From: Calendula officinalis
Taxonomy: Eukaryota > Streptophyta > Magnoliopsida > Asterales > Asteraceae
Assembly: GCA_963853835.1 (NCBI GenBank)
Contig: OY970829.1
Span: forward strand, 6,182,446 to 6,246,445
DNA: 64,000 nt
Direction: 5' to 3'
In this document: in pieces, positions 44,400 through 56,751 of the stretch
Layout of the letters: the number at the start of each line of letters is the position of its first letter
Position numbering within the stretch: position 1 is the stretch's first letter
The notes under the pieces: generated by a model
What the model was told of the DNA's origin: nothing
The model's database searches: none
What the model saw: only the letters and a program-made list of their open reading frames with translations
Translations under genes and position numbers: made by a program

Positions 44400-44625
44400 T
44401 AAGGCGTTTTGTGTTACGTTAATAAAAACGATGATGTTTTGTTACTTTGACATTTCCTCCGACACAATTTTCTTATTTATTAGCGTACCCGCAATCAAAG
44501 CCAAACATTTTAGCGATCATGCTTTAGATACTTTCTCCGTAACACCAATACAATGTCTAATGTTACGTTAAAAAAACTATTTATAATGAACAAAGCCCGT
44601 GCATCGCACGGGCCATGTTGCCTCG
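44400..44625 (+). mobile_element. Helitron-like 3' end, copy 4 (stem-loop + CTCG|T)
   Basis: GCCCGTGCATCGCACGGGC at 44595-44613 is followed by catgttgc and CTCG ending at 44625, with T next. The preceding 200 bp ('gttttgttactttgacattt', 'cgtaacaccaatacaatgt') align with copy 1. Unit C of the 630-bp repeat starts just upstream. Confidence 0.6.
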
Positions 44626-45025
44626 TTATACATAATGTTTTTAAATAAGAATTAAAAACATTATAAATGATGGTCATCCATAAAGCCATAAAGGTACTAA
44701 AACGACCAACATTTTCTTATCATAACCAAATCATAAGTTGTGATAAAGAACCGGTTACCAAATCATGCCTTTAATTCTATAGAACTTGCACCATTAGTTA
44801 CCAACAAAATGTAAACATAATTCATAATCGATAGCAATTTTAAAATTCATTCGACAAAACATCCTACATTAAACAAATTGTTATCTATGTAACAACATAT
44901 GGATAAATTAGTCCCAACAATACATTATTCTCACCCGAAAAAAGGCCTATATATGTATATATATGAAGTCCGCTTTTGCGTATGTAATTATTGTAATAAT
45001 GTTTATTTTATGGCTAACATCAACC

Positions 45026-48000
45026 TTACAGCTTGGCTGTTTGTTGACTGAAGCTCGGGTCAATGCAAACAACCACCTGCAAAACAAAGAAAAAATCCGT
45101 TATGTTATCAATACACACGTAAAGTTTCAAATTTTGTATTATATATGACGAAAATGCCCTTTCGTTAAATTTGTGTATATTATATATACCTTGCCAACAC
45201 TTTTACCAGAATGGAGATATTCAACTGCATCAGCAACTGATTGAACGCCCACGAAGCTTTTAGGCTCTATTGCAACCTGAAATTTTGAAAAAGGTTTATA
45301 ATAAAATAATAAATCTTGAATTATGCAAAAAAAAAAGATTACAAATTTGACGATAGTTTTTACCTTTAATTTTCCCACTGAGAAAAGATGAACCAAATTA
45401 TCCAAATGTTGTTGCCATAAATGAGCATATTGCACCAGAAAAAATCCAGCCTGCAATTGCCTCAAATAATCATTAAAATATCCGAGAAATTATGCGATAA
45501 ATACAGAATAAAAAAAGAAAAATAAAACTTTGCATACCAAAGTTTGACTTTTTTTTAGTAGTTTCTCGCATATTCCTGTGTAGTTTCGTGGTTTCCATCC
45601 TTGCTCTCCTTGATACTGAAAGAGAAGACATGTTTGACTTTTTAAGGTCGAATGACAAATTATGAACCTTGAAATATATACTTCCTCCGTTTCAAAATAA
45701 GTGATACAAATTAGCTTTCACGTTTTTTGAAGCAAAAGATTGTAATGGAGGTTAAATTAGATTAAATTGGATAGTTAGTGAGTGAGGGGTCCCACATATT
45801 ATGATTAAAGTGAGTTTAATGATATTTAAAAGTAAAAGTAAGGGTAAATGTGTAATTTTACTTTATTAAAGGATATAGTTAGTGGGTATGGGTCCCACTA
45901 TATTTTACCAAATAAGGAAAGTTTCAAAGTGTATCACTTATTTTGAAACACCCCAAAATAGAAAGTGTATCACTTATTTTGAAACGGAGGAAGTATAATA
46001 TTTGAGATTTTTATTTATTTATTTATTTGAAGAACGTATCATCTATATTAAAATATTAAATTCTGTAACAGAAACTACAAAATGAAAAGATACATGCTCA
46101 ATAGTTGTAACGAAATCTATATCAATTTTGAATCTGATAAGAAGTAGTTTGACCTAAAAAGTCAAAGAACTATTTAAAAGACAATAAATCATAAATAAAT
46201 TACCTGAGAAATCATTCCAATAACAACCATTTTTCCATAAACTGCTAATGCGTTCAAGCAAATGTCAAACATCTCACCACCAACAGATTCATAAACAATA
46301 TCAACGCCTTCTGAAAATTCCTTCTTAAGAACCTGCTCATTTTTTTTAAATTAAAAAATATACATGTTTATATTAATATATAAATTCACAAACAAATTTA
46401 AACTAAAATTTTAAAAAGAAAACATATATACATTTTTTATAGATTCTTCTTTATAGTCGATAACTCGATCAACTCCCAAATCTCTTAGAAGTATAGCCTT
46501 ATCTTTACCTCCACAAGTTGCAACCACTTTATTTCCAGCTAATTTTGCAAGCTAATATTTAACATTAATTGGTTAGAAAATAATCATAGTTATTTAAAAA
46601 ATATATATTATGTTAAATGCTGACAAATAATTATTATAATATTTTTTGAAAATGTAAATTACCTGAACTGCAAATTGCCCAGTCCCTCCTGCAGCAGCAG
46701 TTACAAGAACTGATTTTCCAGACTCCATTTGTGCAGACTAGAAGCAGCATGAGAAAAAAAAAAAGGTTTAATATTTTAATTATATCTGAAAAACATAATT
46801 AAAACATAATTAACCCCTTAATTAATTAAATAACATAATTAGGTAAAAAAGAAAACCTTTTCTAGGGAAATGGATGCTGTAAGTCCAGAAGTAAGCATGG
46901 CAACAACTTCAGGATCTGGTCTTGCAACAGGAAGAATGTGTTTTGAGGGTAGCTAAAAAAGATATAATTATAAATTATGCTAAACAATTTAATTAATAAA
47001 TAAATTAATATTTTACCATGGTAAATTCAGCATAAGATCCAAAAGTCATAATTGCAGCTGGAGTACCAACTTTTAAATTTTTAACTCCATCACCAATTGC
47101 AGCAATTAATCCTACACCCTGTAATTTTTTTAAAAAGTTTCTAAATATAATTATATAAGAAATCAGAACTTATTAAAATAATAATTAACCTGTGTTTTTA
47201 ACATTTATACCTCAAACCCGGCATCAAAAGGAAGTCGAGCACTGATTTCTTGTTTGCTTCCACTAAAATAACTACCAGAGCTAAAATTCACCTGTCACAT
47301 TACAAACTCAAATTATAAAAAATAATAATAATAAATAATAATTTAATAAAAAAACTTACATCACTTGCATTGACGCCAGCATATATAATTTTCAACAGAA
47401 CATGATCTGATTTAATCGGTAATTTTAACGGTGCTCGAATTACACTTGTAGCACTACGGAAATTATGGTTCAACGTGTGAACAATTCTGCATAACAAGAA
47501 TAAAATAAAATTAATTAATTAATTAATTAATTAATATAAAAAAATAAATATAAATTTAGTATGATGAACTCACACTTTTTCAAAGCTTTGAGGGATATGA
47601 ACTTTAGAAGGAATTACTGATGAATTTTTGTTTCTTATTTTTGAAGCAGGTAATAAATATTTAGCTTCTTCAGTTGGAGTGGGCCAGTATTCCATACCCT
47701 TGCGGTTAGTGATCCATAAACATGAGCCCGCTTTACTCTCATTGGTTATAAGCTCAAATGTCCCTGTTTCATTGGTTGACTTTTAGGTCAAAGTCAAAGG
47801 TCAAACAACTACTTTCCTGATATGATTAGTAGAAGAACATACCCTGAATAATGGTATCCATGGAAACATAACCTCCCAATATGTCAATAAATCGCATATC
47901 CACCTTTTCACCCATTTCAGTTCGAACAAACTGCATACAATTTTATAAAATATCAATAAAAAAATATAATAACAATAATATTGTTTTCTAAAGAAATTAC

Positions 48001-49202
48001 CTCTGGGCAAAGAACATTGATGCGAATACCTTTTCTTTTGTATTGAGAAAGTGATCTAGTAAACATAACCACACCACCTTTCAAAATAAATCCAAAAAAT
48101 ATATCAGAAAAAAATATAGAATAAAAAAGCATTATTTATTTTAATACGTCTTTATCTGTGATTAAAATCATAATTATAAAATTGACCAACTTTTAGAGGC
48201 AGAATAGATAGGGTCACTGAGCATTGGATATAGTCCTGATGCTGAAGCCAAATTTATGATCACACCACCTTTATTTGCACCTTCCATTATTTTAATCTGC
48301 ATATAACATAATTAAATCAAATAAAATAAAATTTAAAATAAAGGTCAAAGTCAAAACGTACGGCCTGATGTGTGCAATCGATAACTCCAACAAGATTAAC
48401 ATCAATGGCATATCTCCATGATTTAGAACCATCGGTTTGATCCGTTTGAAATGGGATTGAAGTTGCAATTCCAGCACAATTAATACATATATCCAAACCA
48501 CCATAAACTTCCACATGTTTTTCAAATGCAGCCCTCACTTGTTCTGTTTAATACAAAAAATATATGTCGATGAAATTCACAAAAAAATGTATGTTTGATT
48601 AACTATAATATATTGATAACAGATTGTTATTAAACTGACCTTTATTAGCAACATCACATTTTACAAAAATTGCAGAAGGGAATTTTGATCCTGTGTTATT
48701 TTGTTTTTGTAAAAGTGATGCAACTTCTTTTCCTCTTTGCTCAGAATAATCAACAACTGTGACAAATATACCCTTTTCTGCAAGTGCGATGCACAGAGCC
48801 TTACCTGCAAACTCAAAACCTATTTCAGATTCTCTTCTCAAACCTTTCAATTCAATATTATTTCAGATTTTGTTTAGGTAATTTTATTTGTGAACCTTAT
48901 TAGCTTATCCAAACGCTCCTGTATAGTGAATCATCTCAGTTCAGTTCTTATATTTTTCCAGTTTTCTCGGAAGATTTCAAATCAGCCATATTAAACAATT
49001 ATGGATCATCTCCGATTCAAATTACCGAATAATTTATAATCTAAACACTCAATTTGAATCTACATCACTCAAATACTTCAAAAAACAGTAAAATCGAACT
49101 AAAACCCCTATAATATAAAATTAAATAAGGAAATCCAGAAAATATACCGATTCCGGAAGCACCACCGGTGACTAAAGCTGAGAGTCCTGATTTTAGCTCC
49201 AT
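45026..49202 (-). CDS. NQR: Peroxisomal SDR-MDR fusion oxidoreductase (NQR-like), 18 exons
   Basis: Exons (minus): 49202-49148, 48804-48640, 48543-48362, 48296-48191, 48077-48001, 47930-47843, 47763-47574, 47486-47360, 47291-47211, 47118-47017, 46952-46857, 46737-46663, 46551-46432, 46332-46204, 45615-45538, 45450-45364, 45276-45190, 45076-45026. All introns are GT-AG and the joined frame is open: 1896 nt, 631 aa. Residues 1 to about 230 are a short-chain dehydrogenase: cofactor loop TGGASGIGKA, INCAGIA, active-site Ser in LASASG and PIYSASK (YxxxK). From about residue 290 follows a medium-chain reductase of the quinone oxidoreductase/ZADH2 type: YAGVNASD, nucleotide-binding TAAAGGTGQFAVQ, then VYESVGGEMFD. 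The protein ends AKL, a PTS1 peroxisomal signal. Length and double-domain order match Arabidopsis At1g49670 (NQR). The substrate is not known from sequence. A Stowaway MITE lies in intron 14. The copy looks intact. Confidence 0.92.
45681..45993. mobile_element. Stowaway MITE in intron 14 of the NQR-like gene
   Basis: Ends CTTCCTCCGTTTCAAAATAA and TTATTTTGAAACGGAGGAAG are perfect inverted repeats with TA on both sides (45679-45680, 45994-45995). The right terminus is partly duplicated ('gtgtatcacttattttgaaa' occurs twice). It is 313 bp long and leaves splice sites untouched. Confidence 0.92.
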
Positions 49203-49983
49203 ATTTGATTCTTCTTCTATCTGTTTCTAGGTATTCTTATCACAGTTATCCTTTTAGTATGGGGCAGAATTATTGGATTTATAATTCGGGATGATCATTA
49301 TTTTAGGAAACCTTTTTGCCGGCCGTGGGTCAAAGTTGTTGTCTGACTTGCAAAATATTCCGGATATCCAGAAATTGTTTTGGAAATGGATATTTTCAGA
49401 AGCAATTCGGTAATAAAATGATTTTTTTTAGAATATTGTAGTGCAGTGTGTTGCAGAAATGTAACTTTAGTGGTCTGTTAGTAAATTAAAAAAAGCTAGG
49501 GGCAAATGACCAAATGTAATTACGTAGTATAAGGTTTAAATAAAATTGAAGTGAAGATGTTAAAAATATTTAATTTTTTGAAATTAGACTTGTATGTTAC
49601 AAGACCGTCGTGCCAAATCAATATGTTGCATATGCGACATATTACCTATATTATTATATTTATCAAAATGGATGTGACATGATGAAAAGTAGTTTAGTTT
49701 TTTTTAATAATGATGAAAAGTAGTTTAGTTTTTTTTAATGATGAAAAGTAGTTTTTTTTTTTTTTTTTAATTTGGTTTCTATTTGTTTTGCGAGCTGACT
49801 AATCCCAAACGACTAAGCATTTTGTGGGTAGTCTGAAGTCGGCGTGGGTGAACCTTCATGAGCTTAAGAGAGTTTTTTTTTTCTCATAAGAAATAATTTG
49901 TAACCTATGTTATGTTTTTTTAATATAAAATTAGTATATTTATTTGAGAATTATATCATTGGAAATATCTTGGAACCAATATA
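49203..49983. other. Upstream region of the NQR-like gene
   Basis: This holds the presumed promoter and 5' UTR of the minus-strand gene. No clear TATA box was recognised close to the ATG. Around 49670-49770 the phrase 'gatgaaaagtagtttagttt' is repeated three times, ending in a T run. Confidence 0.4.
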
Positions 49984-50433
49984 CTACCTCTGTATCAAAA
50001 TAAGTGATACAATTTCTATTTAGAGGTGGATCAAAATAAGTGATAAACTTGTAAAACTTACCTTATTTGGTAAAAATATGGGACTCATTCTCAACTAACT
50101 ATCTACTTGAATAAAATGAAATTATCTTTTTAACCTTACTTTTACTTTTAAACATTAGAGTTAATTACATAAATGGTCCTTTAAGATGATACTATATTGC
50201 AAGTGTGATCCTAATCTTTTAATTTCGACAATCTTAGTCCTTTAAGATTACTGATTTTGCACGTTTGGTCCTTTAGGCCAAACAGTGTTAACTTTTTGTG
50301 TTAAAGCCCCCATGTGCAATGCACATGAGGGTATTTTCGTCTTTTTGCACTCCATCTTCTTCACCACTTCATCTTTTCCCCCAAAATAAAAACCCTAAAG
50401 GTCACTCAAGGATATTTAGGTTACCCGATCTAG

Positions 50434-50996
50434 GGGTGGCAATTTCTGACCCGACACGAAACCCGACCTGAAACCGACACGAAAATAAACAGGTTTGGGT
50501 TGAGGTAAAAGATAATTGGGTCAGTCTCGGGTTGAGTCAGTTGACCCGTTTATTAAACAGGTTAGGTTCAGGTCAATGATAATTTAATTGGGTCGACCCG
50601 CCAACCCGTTTATTTATTAAAATATATTTTAAAATATATGTATTTATACTTAATTTATAGTTTACTAGTTAAAATGTAATTAATAGTTAGATAAAATTTA
50701 AAAATGTTACTTAGTAATTTGGTGTTTAGTATTTTTTTTTTATGAATTTGTGTAATAATAACAACATTTTGACATGTTTTACCCGTTTAACTTGTTTGAC
50801 CTGATAACCTGTTTAACTTTTTTTATTAAATGTGTTATATGGGTTAGGTTTGAATTGAAGTTAAACAGGTTAGGGTTGAGATCTCTGACCCGTTTATATA
50901 TATAGGTCGGTTTCGGGTTGAACGTTTCTGACCCGTCAACCCGTGAACCCGCCAACCCGAACCCGATCCAGAACAGACCCAATTTCCATGGCTAAT
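50434..50996. repeat. GACCCG-rich segment, possible hAT relic inside the Pack-MULE
   Basis: It starts TAGGGGTGGCAATTTCTGAC, a typical hAT-style end, is rich in 'gacccg' and 'aacccg' words, and stops near 'aatttccatggcta'. The two ends are only loosely complementary and no 8-bp duplication was found, so this remains a candidate. Confidence 0.4.
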
Positions 50997-51003
50997 CAAA
51001 GTG

Positions 51004-51758
51004 GAAAGGGACAACCCACAAAAAACCCATTTAATGAACCCCTTAACCGGATCCGAATTCGTCCCCCCTTTACCCAATTTCCCTAGATCCCTTGATTTGT
51101 TGAATTTTAGGGTTACAGAGTTAGCTCAAGAATATGCTTTACAATACATTGGGTACCGTCCTAATGCGAATTCAATTGCCGATTCCGTAACCCTATACAT
51201 GGAAAAGGTCGCATTTTGCAACTCAGGTGTTGATGGATTTGTGTTGTTAACGATTCATGATTCTGGAAAATTAGCTATGTTGAAATACGGTGACAGAAAA
51301 TGGAAGATAATCAACGATTTACAGTCACCATACGACGACGTTTATTCTATAATAATGAATTCTATGCTGTTGATAGTAATGGCAGGACTGTAATAGTTGA
51401 TACGGAAACAACGAATTTGAAAGTTGTTGCTGATTCGGTAATTGGTGGTGAGAAGAAGTTTTTGGTGGAATCTTTAGGGGAATTGTTTATGGTTGATATA
51501 AACGATTTCGACTACGAGGATGAGAATTACGAGTTTTATGAGGATTTCGATTGTTTTATGAGCGAAAGAACTGTGAAATTTGAGGGTTTTAAGCTGGATA
51601 ATGAAGAACATAAATGGGTTGAGGTGAAGAATTTGGGTGACAGGATGTTGTTTTTAGGGGATAATTGCGGGTTTTCGGCTTCTTGTTTGGAATTTCCGGG
51701 TTGTAAAGGAAATTGTGTGTTTTTTACGGGTCAAAGCAGGGAAGATGACGGGTTTTGA
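51004..51758 (+). pseudogene. Captured F-box/DUF295 (SKIP23/KIB-type) gene fragment, frameshifted
   Basis: The first frame gives MNPLTGSEF, LNFRVTELAQEYALQYI, then YMEKVAFC, GFVLLTIHDSGKLAMLKYG and KWKIINDLQSPYDDV. After one missing base near 51346 the next frame continues FYNNEFYAVDSNGRTVIVD, LVESLGELFMVD and FKLDNEEHKWVEVKNLGDR, then FPGCKGNCVFFTG, and stops at 51758. This is the beta-propeller-like DUF295 region of plant F-box proteins of the SKIP23/KIB group. The N-terminal F-box is absent. The fragment lies wholly between the TIRs of the Pack-MULE-like element. It cannot encode a working F-box protein. Confidence 0.85.
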
Positions 51759-52160
51759 TTTTGGGGGAAAAGATGAAGTGGGGACTGGGGAAGAAGATGA
51801 AGTGGGGAAGAAGATGGAGTGCGAAAAGACAAAAATACCCTTATGTGCATTGCACATGAGGTCACTTAACAGAAAAATTTAACACCTTTTGGCCTAAAGG
51901 ACTAAACGTGCAAAATCGGTAATCTTAAAGGACTAAGATTGTCGAAATTAAAAGATTAGGACCACACTTGCAACGTGGTATCATCTTAAAGGACCATTTG
52001 TGTAATTAACTCTAAACATTATTAATATCACTTTATTCAATAGAAGTAGGATTCATTCTCCACTAACTATCCACTTTAATCTATTTTAAACTACATTTTA
52101 ATCTTTTGCCTAAAAAATCATGTTTTTTTAAATGTATCACTTATTTTGATACAGATGTAA

Positions 52161-52695
52161 TATTATTTTCTTAATCTCTTAGGTGTTAGTAAAAAAGAAA
52201 ATTAGATAGCATGTGAAAATCTCCAGTGGCATCATGCGGATAAAAAGCCTACTAGCTGAATTTATAAATCAAGATAAAAAAACCAGGCTTGTACGTTGCA
52301 AGACTGTCATGACAAATCAATTTATTACCTACCTCAATTCGATGGCCATTGTTGTCATGCATCTTTGCTGAGGTCACAATGTTTCGCAAATAAAAAAGGT
52401 TGGTACGCCAAACTGCCTAATCAAAATCTTAAATGAATATGGTATTTCTACTACTAAATCTTCTATACATCTACTCATTAATCAATACAAGTTTCCACAT
52501 CAAATGATGAGATTACAAAAGAAAATAAATGAATTTTAAATGTTAATCATATAAAATATGAAAATTTAGTAGACAAAATACAAATTTTCATAGTATATTA
52601 ATTTGGTAATTGGTTTCCTTCAATAAAGAAATGGAGGCGATTTGCGAACAAATGAAATTGATTATACATCTTTAAAATACAAGATCAAAAGCATA
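52161..52695. other. Intergenic DNA, no supported gene
   Basis: AT-rich sequence lies between the MITE and the hAT element. I see no motif worth naming. Confidence 0.4.
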
Positions 52696-53522
52696 CACTA
52701 TACTAGGGGTGAGCAGAAAAAGAGGGTAACCGGAATCGGAATCGGAACCGGAACCGCTTGGGAACCGGAGGTTCCGGATCCGGAACCTGCTAGGAGGTTC
52801 CGGTTCTGGTTCCTAAAATCAGGGAACTGACCTAAGAGGTTTCGGTTCCGGTTCTCAAAATTAAAGAACCTGGAACCGGCGGATACCCTGTATATATTTA
52901 TTAAATATATAATATATAATATAAAATACATTAAAATAAATGATTTTACCCAAATATATCAGACTATAGCTGTATTTTTAACAGTCCAAATTATATGGGC
53001 TGTTTTATCACTTATTGGGCCAGAAATTGGGGCTCTAAAATTATTCCTATTTACCGATTACATGAGTTAGAAATTAGAATTAGCCACTTAGGGTTTCATT
53101 TTATCTCGCCAGTCGCCACTTCTGCTCTCGTACTTACCTCTCCGCCTCTCTCGACCATAGCTGCACAACCGCCGCCATTCTTCAACCTCCGCCTCTCTCG
53201 TATGTGATATTTGTAATAGTATTTAGTTAGTAATCTTTAAACCATATTTAAACTCGCTAAATGATATTTGTAATCATTAGTTTGTGTAATTTATTGTCTT
53301 GTTTATTTAGTTAGTAATAGTTAAATGTTTATGAATTTAGAGACAGGGTAACCGGAACCTGCCCTGGAACCGGTGGATATGGTTCCGGTTCCGAAAATTT
53401 AGGAACCTGTCTTCCAGGTTCCAAATCCGGTTCCTATATTCCAGGAACCTGCGGTTCCAATTCCGGTTCCGGTTCCTGTCGGAACCGGCGGGTACCATGT
53501 TATGCTCACCCCTACACTATAC
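52696..53522. mobile_element. Non-autonomous hAT element with perfect TIR and TSD
   Basis: The element spans 52704-53514 (811 bp). The first 12 bases TAGGGGTGAGCA and the last 12 TGCTCACCCCTA are exact inverted repeats. The 8-bp duplication cactatac is exact on both sides (52696-52703, 53515-53522). Both subterminal zones are filled with 'aaccggaacc' and 'ggttccggttcc' words. The middle (53080-53210) contains a leader-like stretch ('cttagggtttcattttatct', 'ctctcgaccatagctgcaca') that may derive from the transposase gene or a captured exon. No transposase frame remains. Confidence 0.95.
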
Positions 53523-53708
53523 TATAACAATACACAACTTTGTTGGTGTACAAATCGATCTCCTATAAAAGAAAGTAAGTTTATTTACTGGGCCAAGGTG
53601 TTTGGGTGGAAGAACAGATGCAAGCTAATGTGTCTTTCTAGGTGGGCCATGACCAATTCTACCTTCAATTTGTCCAGCCCACTGATATTGTAATGTGTTG
53701 AAAGATCA

Positions 53709-54157
53709 TAAGACTGCCCGTAACGGGCGACCGCCCAACCGGTCGCCACCCTCCACCTCAGCCACCCCGACGCGTCCCCTCCCTTACACTCGATCACCGC
53801 CGACGCGTCCCAACCCTTGAAAGGTCGAATAGTCGACCGATGGCGTTCTTCTTTGGTCGCCGGTTTGCACTCTTTCTCTCTTATACATATATATATATAT
53901 ATATATATATTAATATTAATAATTAATAATTTAATAATATATTATATATAAAATAAATATTATATTTATATATATATTAATAAAACGAAAATTCTTTAAA
54001 AAAATTAAAAAAAAAATTGGTCGCCGATTCGGTCACCCGTTACGAGGGTTTGGTCGTTGTTTGGTCATGTGTTTGATCAGGAGAGAGAAAGCTGATGTGG
54101 CGCAGATGTGACAGGGGTGACCAAACTGGGTTTGGTCACCCATTACGCATAGTCTAA
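53709..54157. mobile_element. MITE with TAAGACT/AGTCTTA-type ends
   Basis: The left end TAAGACTGCCCGTAACGGG and the right end CCCATTACGCATAGTCTAA are inverted repeats with a few differences. The interior repeats 'ggtcgcc' and 'ggtcacc' words and holds a (TA)n run at 53886-53912. The sister copy is at 58894-59192. A TWA target would fit PIF/Harbinger, but this is not proven. Confidence 0.6.
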
Positions 54158-55380
54158 TAACAAAAATGTTATGTGATAAAATAATTGGATTAACTTTGAT
54201 AAAGATCATATTTAGGGCATTTGATGCAACACACTTTTTGTTACCGGAAACTTAAAAGATCGTATGAGTAAAGGGACTTCATTAAAATGAGCATAATTTG
54301 TACTATGACGCTCCATTTTAGGCTCACCTCCAGTTAAGTCGAAGCAACGGCTTCGTAAACAACCTACAGTGGTTTATGGAACTTTCGGGCAAAAAATTAA
54401 TGTATTTTATGAGTTATTTTCATTTTAAGGATTTTTTCCCAGTCTTTTTGACTTTGTTTGTTGGCTATTTTTTTCCCATTTATCTTTCTAGGCTCATTCG
54501 ATATCTAGAACTATTTTATTGTTCTATTGTTATGTTTATTTTTCTAGTCGTTAAAAAAATGTTTATCTTTCTAGACTCATTCGATATCTAGATCTATTTT
54601 ATGTTTTATTGTTATGTTAGGACATAGCTTCTCTTTTATTTTACCATCACAAATATCACAATCTGTTATACATCACCAAAATCTTATATTTTTGTGGCAG
54701 ATTCATGTGAATTAATACTTGAAACCATCATGCATGTTATAATGACATGGGTAAATTCAGGATTCCACAAAGAAACAAAATTAATGTACAAATATTCCCT
54801 GCAAATGTACTAATGTATGCACAAGATTTGAACGTCAAAAACTTGGGTACGATGCTATTGCATATGCGACTTCTGAACATAAAATGATTGGTCAGCTGTT
54901 AGTTTGTCATTTTTCTACTACGCGTGTGCTTGTTGCTTTGACTCATCAAATCTACAGTATTTAATCTTGTCAAAATACCGGTTTTTTTTTTACTTTTTCA
55001 CACTGACACTGTAAAGTTTCGACATTATTTGTGTTCAGTCTATCCGATTGGTGTTAGGTTGGGTTGAGCCACCAATTAAAATATTAATAAAAAGTGAAGA
55101 GGGCCGCCAAAAAGTGGTAGCCTAGCTAGGTTGTGGTGGAGAAAACCAGGTCACACCCCAAGGTCACCCATTTTTTTATTTTTATTATTTGTTTTATTAT
55201 GATGTTGATTATTTTGATTGGTATGTTTGATTTTAAAATTGTAGATTGGGTTGGGTTGTGAATGTGTAAGAAAAATTAAGTTGATTGGGTTGTATAGGTG
55301 GAAGAGAGAAAAATTAATTTTTTAATGAAAATATTATATTGGGTTGGGTTGCTAATGGAGATAGTCTCATGGTTGTATCT
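54158..55380. other. Intergenic DNA, no supported gene
   Basis: 'tctttctaggctcattcgat' occurs twice (about 54485 and 54568). The 55060-55375 stretch has words of the TAAGACT-type MITE family ('gggttgagccaccaattaaa' and 'gctaatggagatagtct') and may be a third degenerate copy. Confidence 0.35.
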
Positions 55381-55387
55381 AAAATTA

Positions 55388-55540
55388 AGATATGAGTTAA
55401 ATATGAGTGATAGGGTGTCAATCAGGTTAATGTCGGATTAGATTTTTTTTACTCCAAACCGGATGAACTCTACCTGATAAGAGCTCTAATCCGACATTAA
55501 CATGATTGACACCCTATCACTCATATCTTAATTCCTAGAT
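55388..55540. repeat. Foldback with about 50-bp arms
   Basis: 'agtgatagggtgtcaatcag' plus 'gttaatgtcggattag' (about 55407-55442) is inverted at about 55490-55535 ('ctaatccgacattaaca', 'tgattgacaccctatcact'). A related end 'tctatgacacccttagtgat' lies at 55835-55855, so a small transposon with AGGGTGTCA ends is possible. No exact duplication was confirmed. Confidence 0.55.
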
Positions 55541-56745
55541 TCAAAAAGTGCTAAACCTATTATATTATAAAATACAAAATTTTATACTTGAAAAATATAT
55601 GAGTTGGGAATACTATTTTGAAAAATGTTAAAACTATTATATTCCAAAGTGCAAAATTTTCCATCGAATAAAAAAGAGTCAACCTAAAACCCGACATGGG
55701 GAAGCAATCCATATCCGAACTCGACCCTATAGCAACATCGGGATTGTCGGGCCGAGTTAAAAAAATTCTTATAATAATAATATACCTGAATAAACATGAC
55801 CCTACTAATACAATCGGGTTCAAATCTAGTCGATATCTATGACACCCTTAGTGATAATATGAGAAGTACTGAGAACTAAAACATGTTTACAAATGAATTT
55901 TGGTTTCAAAATTATTATGATTTTCAAATTCAAAGTATCTATCGTTGAACTGCTTAATGACACCATTGTCACATAATGATAGCATTCAATTCTTGTACTG
56001 TATATGGAGATTGTTAGCTTCCTAGTAATTTCCTTGCATTGAAGGAAATAACAATCTTTAAGGATCAATTTTTTAATTTTTAATGTATTGAGATTGAGAT
56101 CTGAACAAGATCCAGCTTAATTTTCCTATTAAAAAAACTTGTTACATGTGAAGTACAACAAGGTTTCATGCATACAATATAAGCAAAAATATTCCATTAA
56201 AATACCATAAAATCAGATAAACATATTAGCTTTCTAACATAAAATAAATAGATAATGTGTTAACTAAAATTAAAACAAATGGTCCAACAATTTGTACAAG
56301 GGGCAAATCGATACACACAAATTAATCTGAATTTTTTGGCCAAATTCAGAACCCTAAATTCTCTCAAAATAACCTCACAAACATAGATAGAAGATGATAG
56401 GCAAATTCCATAGAATAGAAACGTACTTTGCTAATTGATGATCCGTTTTTGTAATTATAAATTTTTGTCTCACCCTGGTAATTAAAGTTTTTGCAATGAG
56501 TTAATATGGTAATTAAATAATGTAAAAGTTTAGTTACTAGTTAGGGGCAAAAAATAAATTTTAATTATACCAAACCTAACTAGCCCATTGCAATAACTTT
56601 AATTATCAGGTTCTACGGACAAAAACATTACATTACCAAATTTGACCATTTTGCAAAGTATATTGTTATTCTATGAATTTTATCAGAAACGAAAATGAAG
56701 ATCCAACCGCCTTGTAATCTCTTTTTATGTTACCATCATCGATCA
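55541..56745. other. Intergenic DNA downstream of the small 57.4 kb gene
   Basis: AT-rich sequence shows no supported gene. The part next to 56752 should be the 3' UTR of the minus-strand gene. Confidence 0.4.
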
Positions 56746-56751
56746 CATCGC

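Larger units (their letters stand above)
50150..52020. mobile_element. Pack-MULE-like element carrying a gene fragment
   Basis: Terminal inverted repeats of roughly 240 bp (50157-50400 and 51775-52013) start AGAGTTAATTACATAAATGG and end CCATTTGTGTAATTAACTCT. Paired inner words include 'ccatgtgcaatgcacatgag' and 'ttatgtgcattgcacatgag'. The direct repeat aaacatt flanks the element (50150-50156 and 52014-52020). Long TIRs and a captured host fragment between them are the marks of Pack-MULEs. The visible duplication is 7 bp, shorter than the usual 8-10, so the superfamily is inferred. No transposase is present. Confidence 0.75.
49984..52160. mobile_element. Stowaway MITE interrupted by a Pack-MULE-like element
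   Basis: The left end CTACCTCTGTATCAAAATAA and the right end ATTTTGATACAGATGTAA are inverted repeats, with TA at 49982-49983 and 52161-52162. Internal words ('aactaactatctactt', 'aactaactatccact') are shared with the other Stowaway copies. The insertion of 50157-52013 plus a 7-bp duplication splits it. Without it the MITE would be about 310 bp, like the one at 45681. Confidence 0.8.
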
